In this document: positions 16,812 to 27,200 of the stretch, in pieces | Position numbering within the stretch: position 1 is the stretch's first letter | Layout: the number at the start of each line of letters is the position of its first letter | Source: Bacteroidota bacterium | Lineage (GTDB): Bacteria; Bacteroidota; Bacteroidia; Chitinophagales; Chitinophagaceae | NCBI GenBank assembly: GCA_018267725.1 | Contig: JAFDXY010000015.1 | Coordinates: 1-64,000, forward strand | Length of the DNA: 64,000 bases | Reading direction: 5' to 3' | Made by a program: the position numbers and the translations under genes | Notes under the pieces: model-generated | What the model was told of the DNA's origin: nothing | What the model saw: only the letters and a program-made list of their open reading frames with translations | Databases searched by the model: none

Positions 16812-19436
16812 ATGATGACATCAGGCGAAATAAGACAAACATTTTTAGATTTTTTTAAAAGCAAAGAGCATAGCATTGTTCCTTCTGCTCCTATTGTTGT
16901 AAAGAATGATCCTACTTTATTGTTTACCAATGCCGGCATGAATCAGTTTAAAGATTATTTTTTAGGAAACCAACAGCCAACACATACACGTATTGCCGAT
17001 ACACAAAAATGTTTACGCGTTAGCGGAAAACATAACGATTTAGAAGAAGTTGGTGTTGATACATACCACCATACCATGTTTGAAATGTTGGGGAATTGGA
17101 GTTTTGGAGATCCTGCCCAGCCAAAGGCAGGGTATTTTAAAAAAGAAGCCATTGCATGGAGTTGGGAATTACTAACCGAAAAATATAAATTAGATAAAGA
17201 AAGATTATATGTAACAATTTTTGAAGGAGATACAAAAGAAAATTTACCCAAAGATGAAGAAGCATTTAATGAATGGAAAAAAGTAATTAGTGAAGAAAAA
17301 ATTTTATTAGGAAATAAGAAAGATAATTTTTGGGAAATGGGCGATACCGGTCCTTGCGGACCTTGCACCGAAATACATTACGATTGCAGAACCGATGAAG
17401 AAAGAAAACAAATTGATGGTAAAACATTAGTAAATAATGATCATCCGCAAGTAATAGAAATATGGAATAATGTATTCATGCAATTCAATCGTTTAAAAGA
17501 TGGAACATTACAACCATTGCCTGCCAAGCATGTTGATACAGGTATGGGCTTTGAACGTTTGGTACGTGTAATTCAAAACAAACAAAGCAATTACGATACA
17601 GATGTTTTTACCAATACTATTAAAGTAATAAGTGAAATAGTAAATAAAATTTATACTGCAAAAGATGATAAAGAAAGTATTGCCTTTAGAGTTTTAGCAG
17701 ATCATATACGTGCCATTTGTTTTACCATTGCAGATGGGCAACTTCCATCAAACACAGGTGCAGGTTATGTTATAAGAAGAATTTTACGCCGTGCAGTGCG
17801 TTATTATTATTCTTACTTAAATTATAAACAACCATTGTTGCATCAATTAATATCAACCATTGCAACACAATTTGAAAATGTTTTCCTCGAATTAAAACAA
17901 CAACAAGAATTTGTAACAAAAGTTGTGAAAGAAGAAGAAGATGCATTTTTAAGAACTTTAGATAAAGGGTTAATAATGCTTGATGAAGCAACACAAAATA
18001 TTTCAGGAGAACAAGCATTTAAACTCTATGATACATTTGGATTTCCATTAGACTTAACAAAATTAGTTGCATCAGAAAAAGGTTTAATTGTAGATGAAGA
18101 AGGTTTTGAAAAAGAAATGCAACAACAAAAAAATCGTTCACGTGCAGCAACAGCAATAGATACAGAAGATTGGGTTAATGTGCATGAAGATAAAGCTGTT
18201 GAATTTGTTGGTTATAATACATTAACTGCTTCAACAAATATTATAAAATATCGTAAAGTAAAAACAAAAGGAAAAGAAGCTTACCAAATAGTATTAGAGC
18301 AAACACCTTTTTATGCTGAAAGTGGCGGACAAGTTGGAGATACGGGAACTCTCACTATTCACGATTCACTACTCACGATTATTGATACTAAAAAAGAAAA
18401 TAATTTAATTATTCATTTTACAGAAACATTACCTGCTATTGATTTAAGCAGCAATATTATTGCAACTGTTGATGCACAAAAAAGAAAAGCAACAGCAGCT
18501 AATCACTCTGCTACACATTTATTACATGCAGCTTTACGTAAAATATTAGGTACACATGTTGCACAAAAAGGAAGCTTGGTAAATGATGAACAATTGCGTT
18601 TCGATTTTTCTCATTTCAGTAAAATGACAGATGAAGAAATAACTGCGGTAGAAGAAATTGTGAATGAAAAAATAAGAGAAAACATTCCTGTTGTAATAAA
18701 AGAAATGAAAAAAGAAGAAGCATTACAATTAGGTGCAATGGCATTGTTTGGAGAGAAGTATGGCAATATTGTTCGTGTGGTAATTATTGATCCTAATTAT
18801 TCTGTAGAGCTTTGTGGCGGAACACATATAGGGCATACAGGTGAATTAGGAATTTTTAAAATAAAGCATGAAACTGCAGTAGCAGCAGGTGTAAGAAGAA
18901 TAGAAGCAGTAAGCGGAAAAGCAGCAGCAGACTATCTTTCACAACAATTACAATTATTGAGTGATGTAAAAACATTATTAAATAATCCGAAAGAATTATT
19001 AAAAACAATTGAAAACATTGTTGCAGATAATAAAGAATTAAAAAAGAAAATTGAAAGCTTTGAAGCCAAACAAATTATACAATTAAAAAACGAATTAGTA
19101 CAAGCAGTTGAAACAATTAATAACTATAAATTTATTGGTGCAGTACTTGAAGTAAGCAATGCAGATAATTTAAAAAAATTAGCTAATGATTTAACTACGA
19201 ATGCAGATGCAATTGCATTGGCATCAAGCATTGCAGGCAAAGCATCGGTAAGTATTGCATTAAGCGATGCTTTAATTAATAAAGGATTAGAAGCTCCAAA
19301 AATTATTAAAGAAAAAATTACACCACTTATTAAAGGCGGTGGCGGCGGCAATAAAAATTTAGCAACAGCAGGCGGACAAGATGCAAGTAATTTAGATAGG
19401 GTTATTGAAGCGGTAAAAGCAATACTGCGTATCTAA
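16812..19436 (+). CDS. alaS: Alanyl-tRNA synthetase
   Basis: This 874-aa class II synthetase attaches alanine to tRNA(Ala). It starts MMTSGEIRQTF; either of the two adjacent ATGs could serve. The catalytic core shows FTNAGMNQFKDYFLG and DTGPCGPCTEIHYD. The editing domain has the zinc-binding NHSATHLLHAAL and CGGTHIGHTGELG. The C-terminal DHHA1 domain ends in a glycine-rich GGGGGNKNLATAGG. A short stretch in the beta-hairpin before the editing domain (residues about 514-522, TIHDSLLT) is encoded by a 7-bp tandem array and is unlike other AlaRS sequences. All recognisable active-site motifs are intact. Confidence 0.97.
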   Translation: MMTSGEIRQTFLDFFKSKEHSIVPSAPIVVKNDPTLLFTNAGMNQFKDYFLGNQQPTHTRIADTQKCLRVSGKHNDLEEVGVDTYHHTMFEMLGNWSFGDPAQPKAGYFKKEAIAWSWELLTEKYKLDKERLYVTIFEGDTKENLPKDEEAFNEWKKVISEEKILLGNKKDNFWEMGDTGPCGPCTEIHYDCRTDEERKQIDGKTLVNNDHPQVIEIWNNVFMQFNRLKDGTLQPLPAKHVDTGMGFERLVRVIQNKQSNYDTDVFTNTIKVISEIVNKIYTAKDDKESIAFRVLADHIRAICFTIADGQLPSNTGAGYVIRRILRRAVRYYYSYLNYKQPLLHQLISTIATQFENVFLELKQQQEFVTKVVKEEEDAFLRTLDKGLIMLDEATQNISGEQAFKLYDTFGFPLDLTKLVASEKGLIVDEEGFEKEMQQQKNRSRAATAIDTEDWVNVHEDKAVEFVGYNTLTASTNIIKYRKVKTKGKEAYQIVLEQTPFYAESGGQVGDTGTLTIHDSLLTIIDTKKENNLIIHFTETLPAIDLSSNIIATVDAQKRKATAANHSATHLLHAALRKILGTHVAQKGSLVNDEQLRFDFSHFSKMTDEEITAVEEIVNEKIRENIPVVIKEMKKEEALQLGAMALFGEKYGNIVRVVIIDPNYSVELCGGTHIGHTGELGIFKIKHETAVAAGVRRIEAVSGKAAADYLSQQLQLLSDVKTLLNNPKELLKTIENIVADNKELKKKIESFEAKQIIQLKNELVQAVETINNYKFIGAVLEVSNADNLKKLANDLTTNADAIALASSIAGKASVSIALSDALINKGLEAPKIIKEKITPLIKGGGGGNKNLATAGGQDASNLDRVIEAVKAILRI
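18351..18378 (+). repeat. Tandem heptamer array inside alaS
   Basis: Four consecutive 7-bp units read CTCACTA, TTCACGA, TTCACTA and CTCACGA (pattern YTCACKA). They are translated as part of the alaS hairpin between FYAESGGQVGDTG and the next conserved strand. Unit number and total length are the same as in ligA, but the unit sequence differs. Confidence 0.85.
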
Positions 19437-19439
19437 CTG

Positions 19440-19949
19440 CTATTTTTTCAATATTAATTTGTCAATTATTTTTTTCATTTTATTAAACTCATCTGCATTA
19501 AACCCAATTGATTGATAAACAATTTTCCCATCTTCATCTAACAATACATTTCGTGGAATATACTGAGTAGCAAATAGTTTGTAAATGCTTTTGTCTTCAT
19601 CGGGTAGCATTGGAAATGTAAAGCGGTTAGTTGTTTTAAAATCGATTACTTTTTGCCATCCTTCCTCCCTACCAAAAATCAACAATGCAAAATGTTCATT
19701 ATCTTGATATTTTTCCCATATTTCTTTTTGCAATAATGGAAGCTCCATTCTACAGGGACCACACCAAGTGGCAAAAAAATTAATAAGTACCACTTTCCCT
19801 TTGTAATCAGAAATATTTATAGTTTTTCCTTTTTCAATTTCAAAATTAAATTTAGGAACAATTGTACCATTGCTAAGCAGTGTACCATTTTGCTGTCCAA
19901 ATAAATTTATGCTCAATAAAAGCAGTATGCTCAAAAAAATATTTTTCAT
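19440..19949 (-). CDS. TlpA-like periplasmic thioredoxin
   Basis: This 169-aa protein has a signal peptide (MKNIFLSILLLLSINLFGQ) and a redoxin domain with the active site FFATWCGPCRMELPLL. The cis-proline segment is QYIPRNVLLDEDGKIV. The preceding strand ISDYKGKVVLINFFATWC is classic for the TlpA/ResA group, which reduces disulfides in periplasmic proteins such as apocytochromes. Its stop codon lies only 3 bp from that of the converging alaS gene. Its client protein is not evident. Confidence 0.87.
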   Translation of the reverse strand: MKNIFLSILLLLSINLFGQQNGTLLSNGTIVPKFNFEIEKGKTINISDYKGKVVLINFFATWCGPCRMELPLLQKEIWEKYQDNEHFALLIFGREEGWQKVIDFKTTNRFTFPMLPDEDKSIYKLFATQYIPRNVLLDEDGKIVYQSIGFNADEFNKMKKIIDKLILKK

Positions 19950-20019
19950 AATATGAATTTACATTAAAGATATCGAACAAATTATTACAAACAACAAGTT
20001 CTATTTAAATACAATCAGA

Positions 20020-20027
20020 TACCTTTG
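20020..20027 (+). promoter_or_regulatory. Putative -7 element for gatB
   Basis: TACCTTTG matches TAnnTTTG exactly and lies 23 bp upstream of the gatB ATG, an ideal distance. The -33 region has no exact TTTG. Confidence 0.45.
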
Positions 20028-20050
20028 CCCCTTTCAGTAACTTAAAAAAA

Positions 20051-21487
20051 ATGAGTGGCAAATACGAAGCTGTAATTGGTTTAGAAGTTCATGCACAACT
20101 ACAAACACTAAGTAAATTGTTTTGTGGAGATAGCACTACATTTGGTGCAGAACCCAACACACATGTAAGTGCTATTACTTTAGGGCATCCGGGTACATTG
20201 CCTAAAACAAATAAATTAGCTATTGAGTATGCCATAAAAATGGGTATTGCCTGTAATTGTGAAATTGAGTTGCATAACTATTTTGCAAGAAAAAATTATT
20301 TCTACCCCGATTTACCAAAAGGTTATCAAATATCTCAACACACAACACCAATATGCAAAAATGGTTATATAACTATTACTACAAGTGTTGAGGAGAAAAA
20401 TATTTTACTCAATAGAATTCATTTAGAAGAAGATGCCGGCAAAAGCATACACGATATTTATGAAGATGCTACTTGCGTTGATTTAAACAGAGCAGGCACT
20501 CCTTTAATTGAAATTGTTACCGAGCCTTGTTTACAAAATAGCGATGAAGCCTATCAATATTTAACAGAATTAAGAAAGTTGGTAAGATGGATTGAAATAT
20601 GCGATGGCAATATGGAAGAAGGAAGTTTACGTTGCGATGCTAATATTTCTATTCGTTTAAAAGGCGAAAAAAAATTAGGAACAAGAGTGGAAGTAAAAAA
20701 CCTTAACTCTATTCGCAATGTAAAAAAAGCAATAGATTTTGAAATTGAAAGAATGATTAATGTAGTTGAAAGTGGCGGAACTATTACACAACAAACTAAA
20801 AGTTTTGATACTGCAACAGATACCACTTTTGCAATTAGAGATAAAGAAGAAGCGAATGATTATCGTTATTTTGCCGATCCAGATTTAGCTCCTTTTCATT
20901 TAACAGAAAACTTTATTCAGCAAATACAATCATCGTTACCTGCACTTCCACAACAATTAATAAAAAGTTTACAAGAAAAATATTTATTAAGTGAGTATGA
21001 TGCTAAACAACTTTGCGATGATAAAGTAACAGTCAATTATTTTTTTGCAACAGCATCTGAAAATAAAAATTATAAAGCCATTGCCAATTGGCTTATTGGT
21101 CCAATAAAACAATATTTAAATGATGAGGGAACATCTTTCGAAAATATTTTTCTTCAACCCAAAATATTAGCTGCATTAATACAAATTATTGATGAAGGGA
21201 AAATAAATTTTTCAGTTGCTGCCACAAAATTATTACCGGTTTTAATGAAAGAAAATATTGAACCATTGGTATTGGCAGAATCTTTAAACTTAATACAGGT
21301 AAGCAATGTAGCCGATATAGATATTTGGGTAAATGAAGTAATTACAGCCATGCCCGATAAAGTTGCAGAATATAAAAAAGGTAAAAAAGGTTTAATTGGT
21401 TTATTTGTTGGCGAAGTAAAAAAACGAAGCAAAGGAAAAGCAGACCCTAAATTAGTTACCACATTATTAGAAGAAAAATTAAAATAA
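20051..21487 (+). CDS. gatB: Asp-tRNA(Asn)/Glu-tRNA(Gln) amidotransferase subunit B
   Basis: This 478-aa protein is the kinase/tRNA-binding subunit of GatCAB, which phosphorylates the misacylated residue before amidation. It opens with KYEAVIGLEVHAQL and has the family segments FARKNYFYPDLPKGYQISQ, DLNRAGTPLIEIVTEP and GNMEEGSLRCDANIS. The helical YqeY-like tail covers about residues 330-478. Length is normal. It is separated from gatC by about 18 kb and lies on the other strand; gatA is not in the window. A TlpA lipoprotein gene follows after 16 bp, probably as an accidental operon partner. Confidence 0.97.
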   Translation: MSGKYEAVIGLEVHAQLQTLSKLFCGDSTTFGAEPNTHVSAITLGHPGTLPKTNKLAIEYAIKMGIACNCEIELHNYFARKNYFYPDLPKGYQISQHTTPICKNGYITITTSVEEKNILLNRIHLEEDAGKSIHDIYEDATCVDLNRAGTPLIEIVTEPCLQNSDEAYQYLTELRKLVRWIEICDGNMEEGSLRCDANISIRLKGEKKLGTRVEVKNLNSIRNVKKAIDFEIERMINVVESGGTITQQTKSFDTATDTTFAIRDKEEANDYRYFADPDLAPFHLTENFIQQIQSSLPALPQQLIKSLQEKYLLSEYDAKQLCDDKVTVNYFFATASENKNYKAIANWLIGPIKQYLNDEGTSFENIFLQPKILAALIQIIDEGKINFSVAATKLLPVLMKENIEPLVLAESLNLIQVSNVADIDIWVNEVITAMPDKVAEYKKGKKGLIGLFVGEVKKRSKGKADPKLVTTLLEEKLK

Positions 21488-21503
21488 CACACCAATCTAT
21501 TGT

Positions 21504-22625
21504 ATGAAAAAAATATTATTTATAGGCATTGCAATTACTGCCATAACAAGTTGTAGTCAAAAAGGGAGTGGTTCGTTTTCTGTTGATGGAACTATTCTTC
21601 ACCCAAGTTCAAAAAAAATATTGTTAGAAGAATTAAGTTTTGGTACAGCACAGCCAACTGTTGTAGATTCAACAACATTGCAACCCAACGGAAGTTTTAA
21701 ATTAAATGCTATTGCAAAAGAAGAAGGTTTATACTTGTTAGCAATTGAAAACGGACCAACCGTTTTGTTTATTAACGATGCTAAAAGCATTACCATTAAT
21801 GTAGATGAAGAACATTATAAAGATTACACCACCAAAGGTTCTGCAGCAACAGAGCAATTACAGCAATTTTTAGAAAATTATTCAACACGTTACAATGCAT
21901 TGATAAAAGCATTTACAAATGCCGATTCATTACAAAAAATTAAAGCAACCGATAGTGTTTTAACGGTAGCATCACTTCAAAAAAATAATGAATTAAAAAA
22001 AATTAATGAGTTTGTAAATAGTTCTATTACAAAAAGTAAAAGCCCTGCATTAAGTTATTTTATAATTGGCAAAGCCATACGCACCATGCAGCCTGATGAA
22101 GTACAAAAATTAGCCACAACATCGGCAGAAACATTTAAAGACCATCAAGGTTTAGCACAATTAAAAAAAGGAATTGATGAACAAATAGCATCAGACCCAA
22201 AATATGCATTGTTTAATAAGCCTGCACCCGAATTAAATTTTACAGACACTACAGGAAAATATTTTGCATTAAGTAATTTAAAAGGGAAATATGTGTTGGT
22301 AGATTTTTGGGCAAGTTGGTGTAAACCTTGCAGAGAAGAAAACCCGAATGTTGTAGCTGCCTATAAAAAATACAATACAAAAAATTTTACGGTATTAGGT
22401 GTTTCATTAGATAATGATAAAGCTGCTTGGGTTAATGCAATTAATCAAGATAGTTTAACATGGAATCATATAAGCGATTTAAAACAATGGGAAAGTAATG
22501 CAGTTAAATTATATCATATTAATGCTATTCCATTTAATGTTTTAGTAAATCCTGAGGGAAAAATTATTGCAACAGATTTAAGAGGAGCAGAATTACAAAA
22601 CAAATTAAATGAGGTGTTGAAGTAA
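21504..22625 (+). CDS. TlpA/DUF4369 disulfide reductase lipoprotein
   Basis: This 373-aa protein is a predicted lipoprotein (MKKILFIGIAITAITSCSQK, lipobox cysteine at residue 17). It has an N-terminal DUF4369 beta domain (about residues 25-125), a helical linker and a C-terminal redoxin domain (about 235-373) with the active site DFWASWCKPCREENP. The proline in AIPFNVLVNPEGKI is the cis-proline. This domain pairing is widespread in Bacteroidota and is thought to work at the periplasmic face of the membrane. It follows gatB on the same strand and ends at a strong terminator. Confidence 0.9.
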   Translation: MKKILFIGIAITAITSCSQKGSGSFSVDGTILHPSSKKILLEELSFGTAQPTVVDSTTLQPNGSFKLNAIAKEEGLYLLAIENGPTVLFINDAKSITINVDEEHYKDYTTKGSAATEQLQQFLENYSTRYNALIKAFTNADSLQKIKATDSVLTVASLQKNNELKKINEFVNSSITKSKSPALSYFIIGKAIRTMQPDEVQKLATTSAETFKDHQGLAQLKKGIDEQIASDPKYALFNKPAPELNFTDTTGKYFALSNLKGKYVLVDFWASWCKPCREENPNVVAAYKKYNTKNFTVLGVSLDNDKAAWVNAINQDSLTWNHISDLKQWESNAVKLYHINAIPFNVLVNPEGKIIATDLRGAELQNKLNEVLK

Positions 22626-22646
22626 AAATAAAATCTCAATTAAATA

Positions 22647-22673
22647 AAAAGGAGCAACTATGTTGCTCCTTTT
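22647..22673. terminator. Bidirectional terminator between the TlpA gene and susD
   Basis: Perfect 12-base arms (AAAAGGAGCAAC and GTTGCTCCTTTT) enclose a 3-base loop. A/T runs on both sides allow it to work for both converging transcripts. Almost the same arms recur at 50793-50821. Confidence 0.88.
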
Positions 22674-22696
22674 GTATTCTAAATTAAACAATCTAA

Positions 22697-24190
22697 TTAT
22701 TTATTTAAATTAGGGTTGTTTAATACTTCGGCTTGAGGTATTACCATAGTAAGTTTACTATCGGTGCTAGGGAAAGTTTGACCTGCATAGAATAAGTGAT
22801 TAACACCACGTACTACAGGCTCTTGCAATCTCTTCATAGCTAAATACGTTTTACCTTCTCCCCATAATTCAACACGAGTTTGAAAATATATTTCATCTAT
22901 TAAAGCTTGACCAGATAATCCTGAAATATAAGAAGTATTTGTAATACGATCACTTAAGAAATTTGTTAATGCTGTTTGAGCCGGACCTGTTTGTCCTAAA
23001 CGAGCCTTAGCTTCAGCGTTAAGCAAATAAAATTCATCTGCTCTCATGTAAATTAATCCTGATGTAACATAACGTGCACCACCAGATACTCTATTTATAT
23101 CAAAAAATTTATTAATAGGTTGTAATTTATATGTTGCAGCAGGTGCAGCAAACTGTCCTTTTCTAATATCATCAGGTCTAATAGCATCGTATAAACCTCT
23201 ATCAATTGTTTTAGGATCTCCTGCCCATGCGTAGCTGTAAGTGAATTGATCTACTTGCCCCCACCATGAAATTAAGTTTATACCTTGTGCTAAAGTTAAT
23301 TGTACACCCCACATCCAACTTGGAGCAGCAACATTATTAAAACCTGAAGTTGAAATATTACTACCTGTATAAACTAAGTATGCTGGTGAAGTTTTAGGAT
23401 ACGCAGTCATAATATCTTGCGTTAAGCTAATAACCTGAGTTAAATCTGCTGATGTACCTCTTGCTGCTAAAACATAAGCTAAGAAGCCTTTAGCAACATT
23501 AATATCAACTTGATCTTTAGTTGCACGCGTATAGCCTGTTAATAAAGTAATTGCCGTATTTAAATCTGAAACCATTAAATCAAATACGTCTTTAGTTGTA
23601 GATTTTGGAAGGTTTAATTGAGATGTTGATGTATATAATGGTAAAATTTTATCAGTTCCACTTCCATAGTTTTTAGCATAAATTTGAGATAGATAGAAGT
23701 ATCCGTAGGCTCTCATAATTTTTGCTTGTGCCATTGTGTATTTATTAGCAGCAGATGTTGGTGTAGCAGTAGTTCCTCCCAACACATCAATTATGGTATT
23801 AGCACCAAAAATTTGTCTGTAATAATAACGCCATGGTATGTACACAGGGTTAGTTGTATAATCAACAGGTGCAGTATAATTTGCTACTGTTCTATACCAA
23901 CCATAGTTTAGTGCAGCCAATACCATATCTGATTGTAGCATATCTAAATAGATATCTATTCCTTTTTGCCCAAAATCGTCATGGCCTGATGTTCCACCAA
24001 CACCGGGTGTAAACATGGTTGTGTACAATCCAGTAATGTTACCGCCCAAAAGTTTAGGGTCTTGCAATGCAGCAGCTCCTAATTGTTCGGGGGTTGTAAA
24101 AGCAGTGGGTTGCGTTTCCAAAAAATCTTTCTTACAACCAACAAATCCTGTTATTAGTGTAGAAAGCAATAGTATTTTATTAATTTTCAT
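22697..24190 (-). CDS. SusD/RagB-family nutrient-binding lipoprotein
   Basis: This 497-aa protein has a lipoprotein signal (LLLSTLITGFVGCKKDFLE, cysteine at residue 19), then the SusD-like TPR core with MAQAKIMRAYGYFYLSQIYAKNYG, and ends with the usual VIPQAEVLNNPNLNK. SusD proteins sit on the outer-membrane surface and close over the SusC pore to deliver glycans or peptides. It lies 18 bp downstream of its susC partner. No glycoside hydrolase or sensor gene adjoins this pair, so the substrate cannot be guessed. Confidence 0.93.
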   Translation of the reverse strand: MKINKILLLSTLITGFVGCKKDFLETQPTAFTTPEQLGAAALQDPKLLGGNITGLYTTMFTPGVGGTSGHDDFGQKGIDIYLDMLQSDMVLAALNYGWYRTVANYTAPVDYTTNPVYIPWRYYYRQIFGANTIIDVLGGTTATPTSAANKYTMAQAKIMRAYGYFYLSQIYAKNYGSGTDKILPLYTSTSQLNLPKSTTKDVFDLMVSDLNTAITLLTGYTRATKDQVDINVAKGFLAYVLAARGTSADLTQVISLTQDIMTAYPKTSPAYLVYTGSNISTSGFNNVAAPSWMWGVQLTLAQGINLISWWGQVDQFTYSYAWAGDPKTIDRGLYDAIRPDDIRKGQFAAPAATYKLQPINKFFDINRVSGGARYVTSGLIYMRADEFYLLNAEAKARLGQTGPAQTALTNFLSDRITNTSYISGLSGQALIDEIYFQTRVELWGEGKTYLAMKRLQEPVVRGVNHLFYAGQTFPSTDSKLTMVIPQAEVLNNPNLNK

Positions 24191-24208
24191 AAAAAAGTTT
24201 TTTAGAAA

Positions 24209-27200
24209 TTAAAATTTAATTTTTGTACCGAAAGTAATTGTTGATAAAGGAGAGTATCTGTATGTATCAGATTCTCCGTTTTCAGCAGTTGCCGGGTTAA
24301 ATCCTTTTCTGGCTGAAGATAACCAAAGATTATCTCCTGCAACAAAGAATGAAACTTCTTCAAACAAACCTGTACGTTTTAATAAAGATTGTGGTAATGA
24401 ATACCCAATTCTAATATTATTTAATGTTAAATAGTTTGCAGAAGTAAGAAATCTTGATGAAGCAGATGTAACGTTTTGATCTGTTGTTGCATTATTAGAT
24501 AATCTTGGAACATCTGTAATATCTCCCGGTTTTTGCCATCTTCTTCTAATATCGGTACTCCAGTTATTGCTACCAATAATTTGGTTTTGCATTAACCCTG
24601 CATAAGCACCATCGTATGCATATCCTCCAATGCTATAAAGGAATTGAACAGATATATCGAATGATTTATAACCTGCTTTAAAGTTTAAAGCACCTCTTAC
24701 TTTTGGAATTGCAGATTTTCCTACATAATACTGTGTAGCTTCAGAATAAGTTTTAGTTACTCCATTTAATAGTGTACCTTTTTTGCTTGGGTTATCAGAA
24801 TAGAATTGTTCAAGATTTGCTACTCCTTCACCAACGTCATATCTACCATTACCATTTAAATCATCATAATAAACAGACCATGTAGTTCTTCCGTCTGCCG
24901 GATCTACTCCTGCAAAGTTTCTAATATAATAATCATATACTGAATGCCCTTTAGACCAAGCGAAGTTGCCTTGAACATCAATTACTTTTGGAGCTCCTGT
25001 TGAAGGGTCTATTGGCATTTTGGTAATTTGGTTAGTGTAATGGTTGCCATTAATTCCTAAATCAACATAAAAATCTTTTTTTCTTATAATATGGCCAGTT
25101 AATTCAAAATCAATTCCACTGTTTCTTAATTGTCCGTCATTAACAGTAATTAATGCATATCCGTTAGAAATACCTACTCTTCTTTGAAAAATTAAATTAT
25201 CAGTATTTCTAATATAATATTCAATACTTGCTTCTAAGAAATTACCTACTCTAAATTCTAATCCAGTTTGGAAAGTTTTTGAGGTTTCCCATGTTAAGTT
25301 TGGATTACCTGGAACAGGCACACCAAATGAAGGATTATTATTTAAGTTACCAATTGAAATACTTGTCATTCCCGGATAGTAACTTAACCCGTCTTGGTCT
25401 CCAAGTATACCATAGCTTGCTTTTAATTTTAAATATGGTATAGATCTCCATTTTTTGAAATAATCTAATTTAGATAAAACCACACCTGCACCTACCGAGC
25501 CAAAAGTACCCCATGTGTTACCTTTTGTAAAACGAGAAGAACCATCTCTTCTTATTGTTCCAGACAAATAGTATGTATTTTGATAGTTATAGTTTGTTTG
25601 AGCAAAATAGCTTTCAATTTTATTTGTGTTGGTATAAGAAGTTGCTGTTGGATTTATTACAATTGCATTTGCAAGTTCTAAGCTGTAGTTATCTACCAAA
25701 TTATAACCTGATGCACTTGAACTTGTAAATCTGTAATCTGTGGCTTCATGTGCTGCTAATACTTCTATATTATGTGCATTAAAACTATTAGTATAATGAA
25801 GCATATTTAAAAGATTTAAGTTGGCAGACTCATACTTAGTTTGTCCTATAAAACCGTTTTGAGATGCTGAAGAACCATAAAACTTATTATTTCTTGACCA
25901 GAAGTTTTGAGCATAATATTGAATTCCTAATCTGTTTTCTAAAATTAAGTGATTAGAAAATTTAACATTAACCGAAGTATTAGCTGTTAATTCGTTCTTA
26001 GTGTTTGTAACAGTATTATAAGTAGCGTCGGCTATGGCATTAGTTAAAGAACCGAATTTTCTTCCGGTAGAACCGTAATCAAATTGATAACCGCCAAAAA
26101 TAGGGTCTGGTACTTTATTGCCACTGGCATCACGTAAGAATAAAGGATATATAGAAGGTATATTATCTACAAACCAAAATATGCTGTTTGAGTTTGAAGC
26201 CTGTCCGTTGTTATTTGTTTTTCCTTGAGAGAAATTAACATTAAATACTGTAGATAACCATGGTTTTACTTCGTGGTTAATACTAACTCTTCCGTTTAAT
26301 CTTTTATAATCACTATTAATAATATATCCAATATCTTGAAGGTAACCGAATGAAGTAAAGTAGTTTGATTTTGCATCTCCACCACCCAACTGCACATTTA
26401 CTTCAGAACGAGAAGCGGGTTGAAAAGCATAATCTTGCCATCTTTCAGGATCAAATTTTCTGGTTACACCAGGCTTTACGGTTTTGGTTGTAGGATCAAT
26501 AAGATCTGCACCAGTAGCCACATTCCACATATTATTATTAGGAGAAATACCGCTTGCCGAAAATAAATTAGTATTTGCATAATTTACTGGATTAGGATTA
26601 GCAAGTATAACACCTTGGTTATACATTGCTTCCCAACTTAATGCAATATATTCTTCCGGTGATGTTAATATATCATATCTTGGCAAGGTTGCATTGTTTG
26701 TGCCAAATTTTGCATCTACAGTAACAAAAGATTTTTTACCACGACCAGTTTTGGTAGTAATAACAATTACACCATTTGCACCTCTTGAACCATAAATTGC
26801 AGTTGCAGCAGCATCTTTTAACACTACTATATTAGCAATTTCATCAGGGTTAATAGAGTTTAATGTTCCAAAATAAGGCACACCATCTACAACATATAAA
26901 GGATCTCTGTTACCATTAACAGAACCTAATCCGCGAATTCTAATAGTTGCAGATGAACCAGGTTGACCAGATGTATTAACAACTGTAACACCAGCTATCT
27001 CCCCGGCTAATGCCTGAGATACGTTTGATACACTTTTATTAGTAATTTGAGCTGCAGAAACAGTTTTAGCCGAACCGGTAAATGCTTCTTTTGTTGTTTT
27101 TGAATATCCAACTACAACAATTTCATCTAAATTTTTTGATGTTGAAGAAAGTTGTACAGTAATATTGCTTTTAGTTTCAACAGCAACCATTTGTTCTTCA

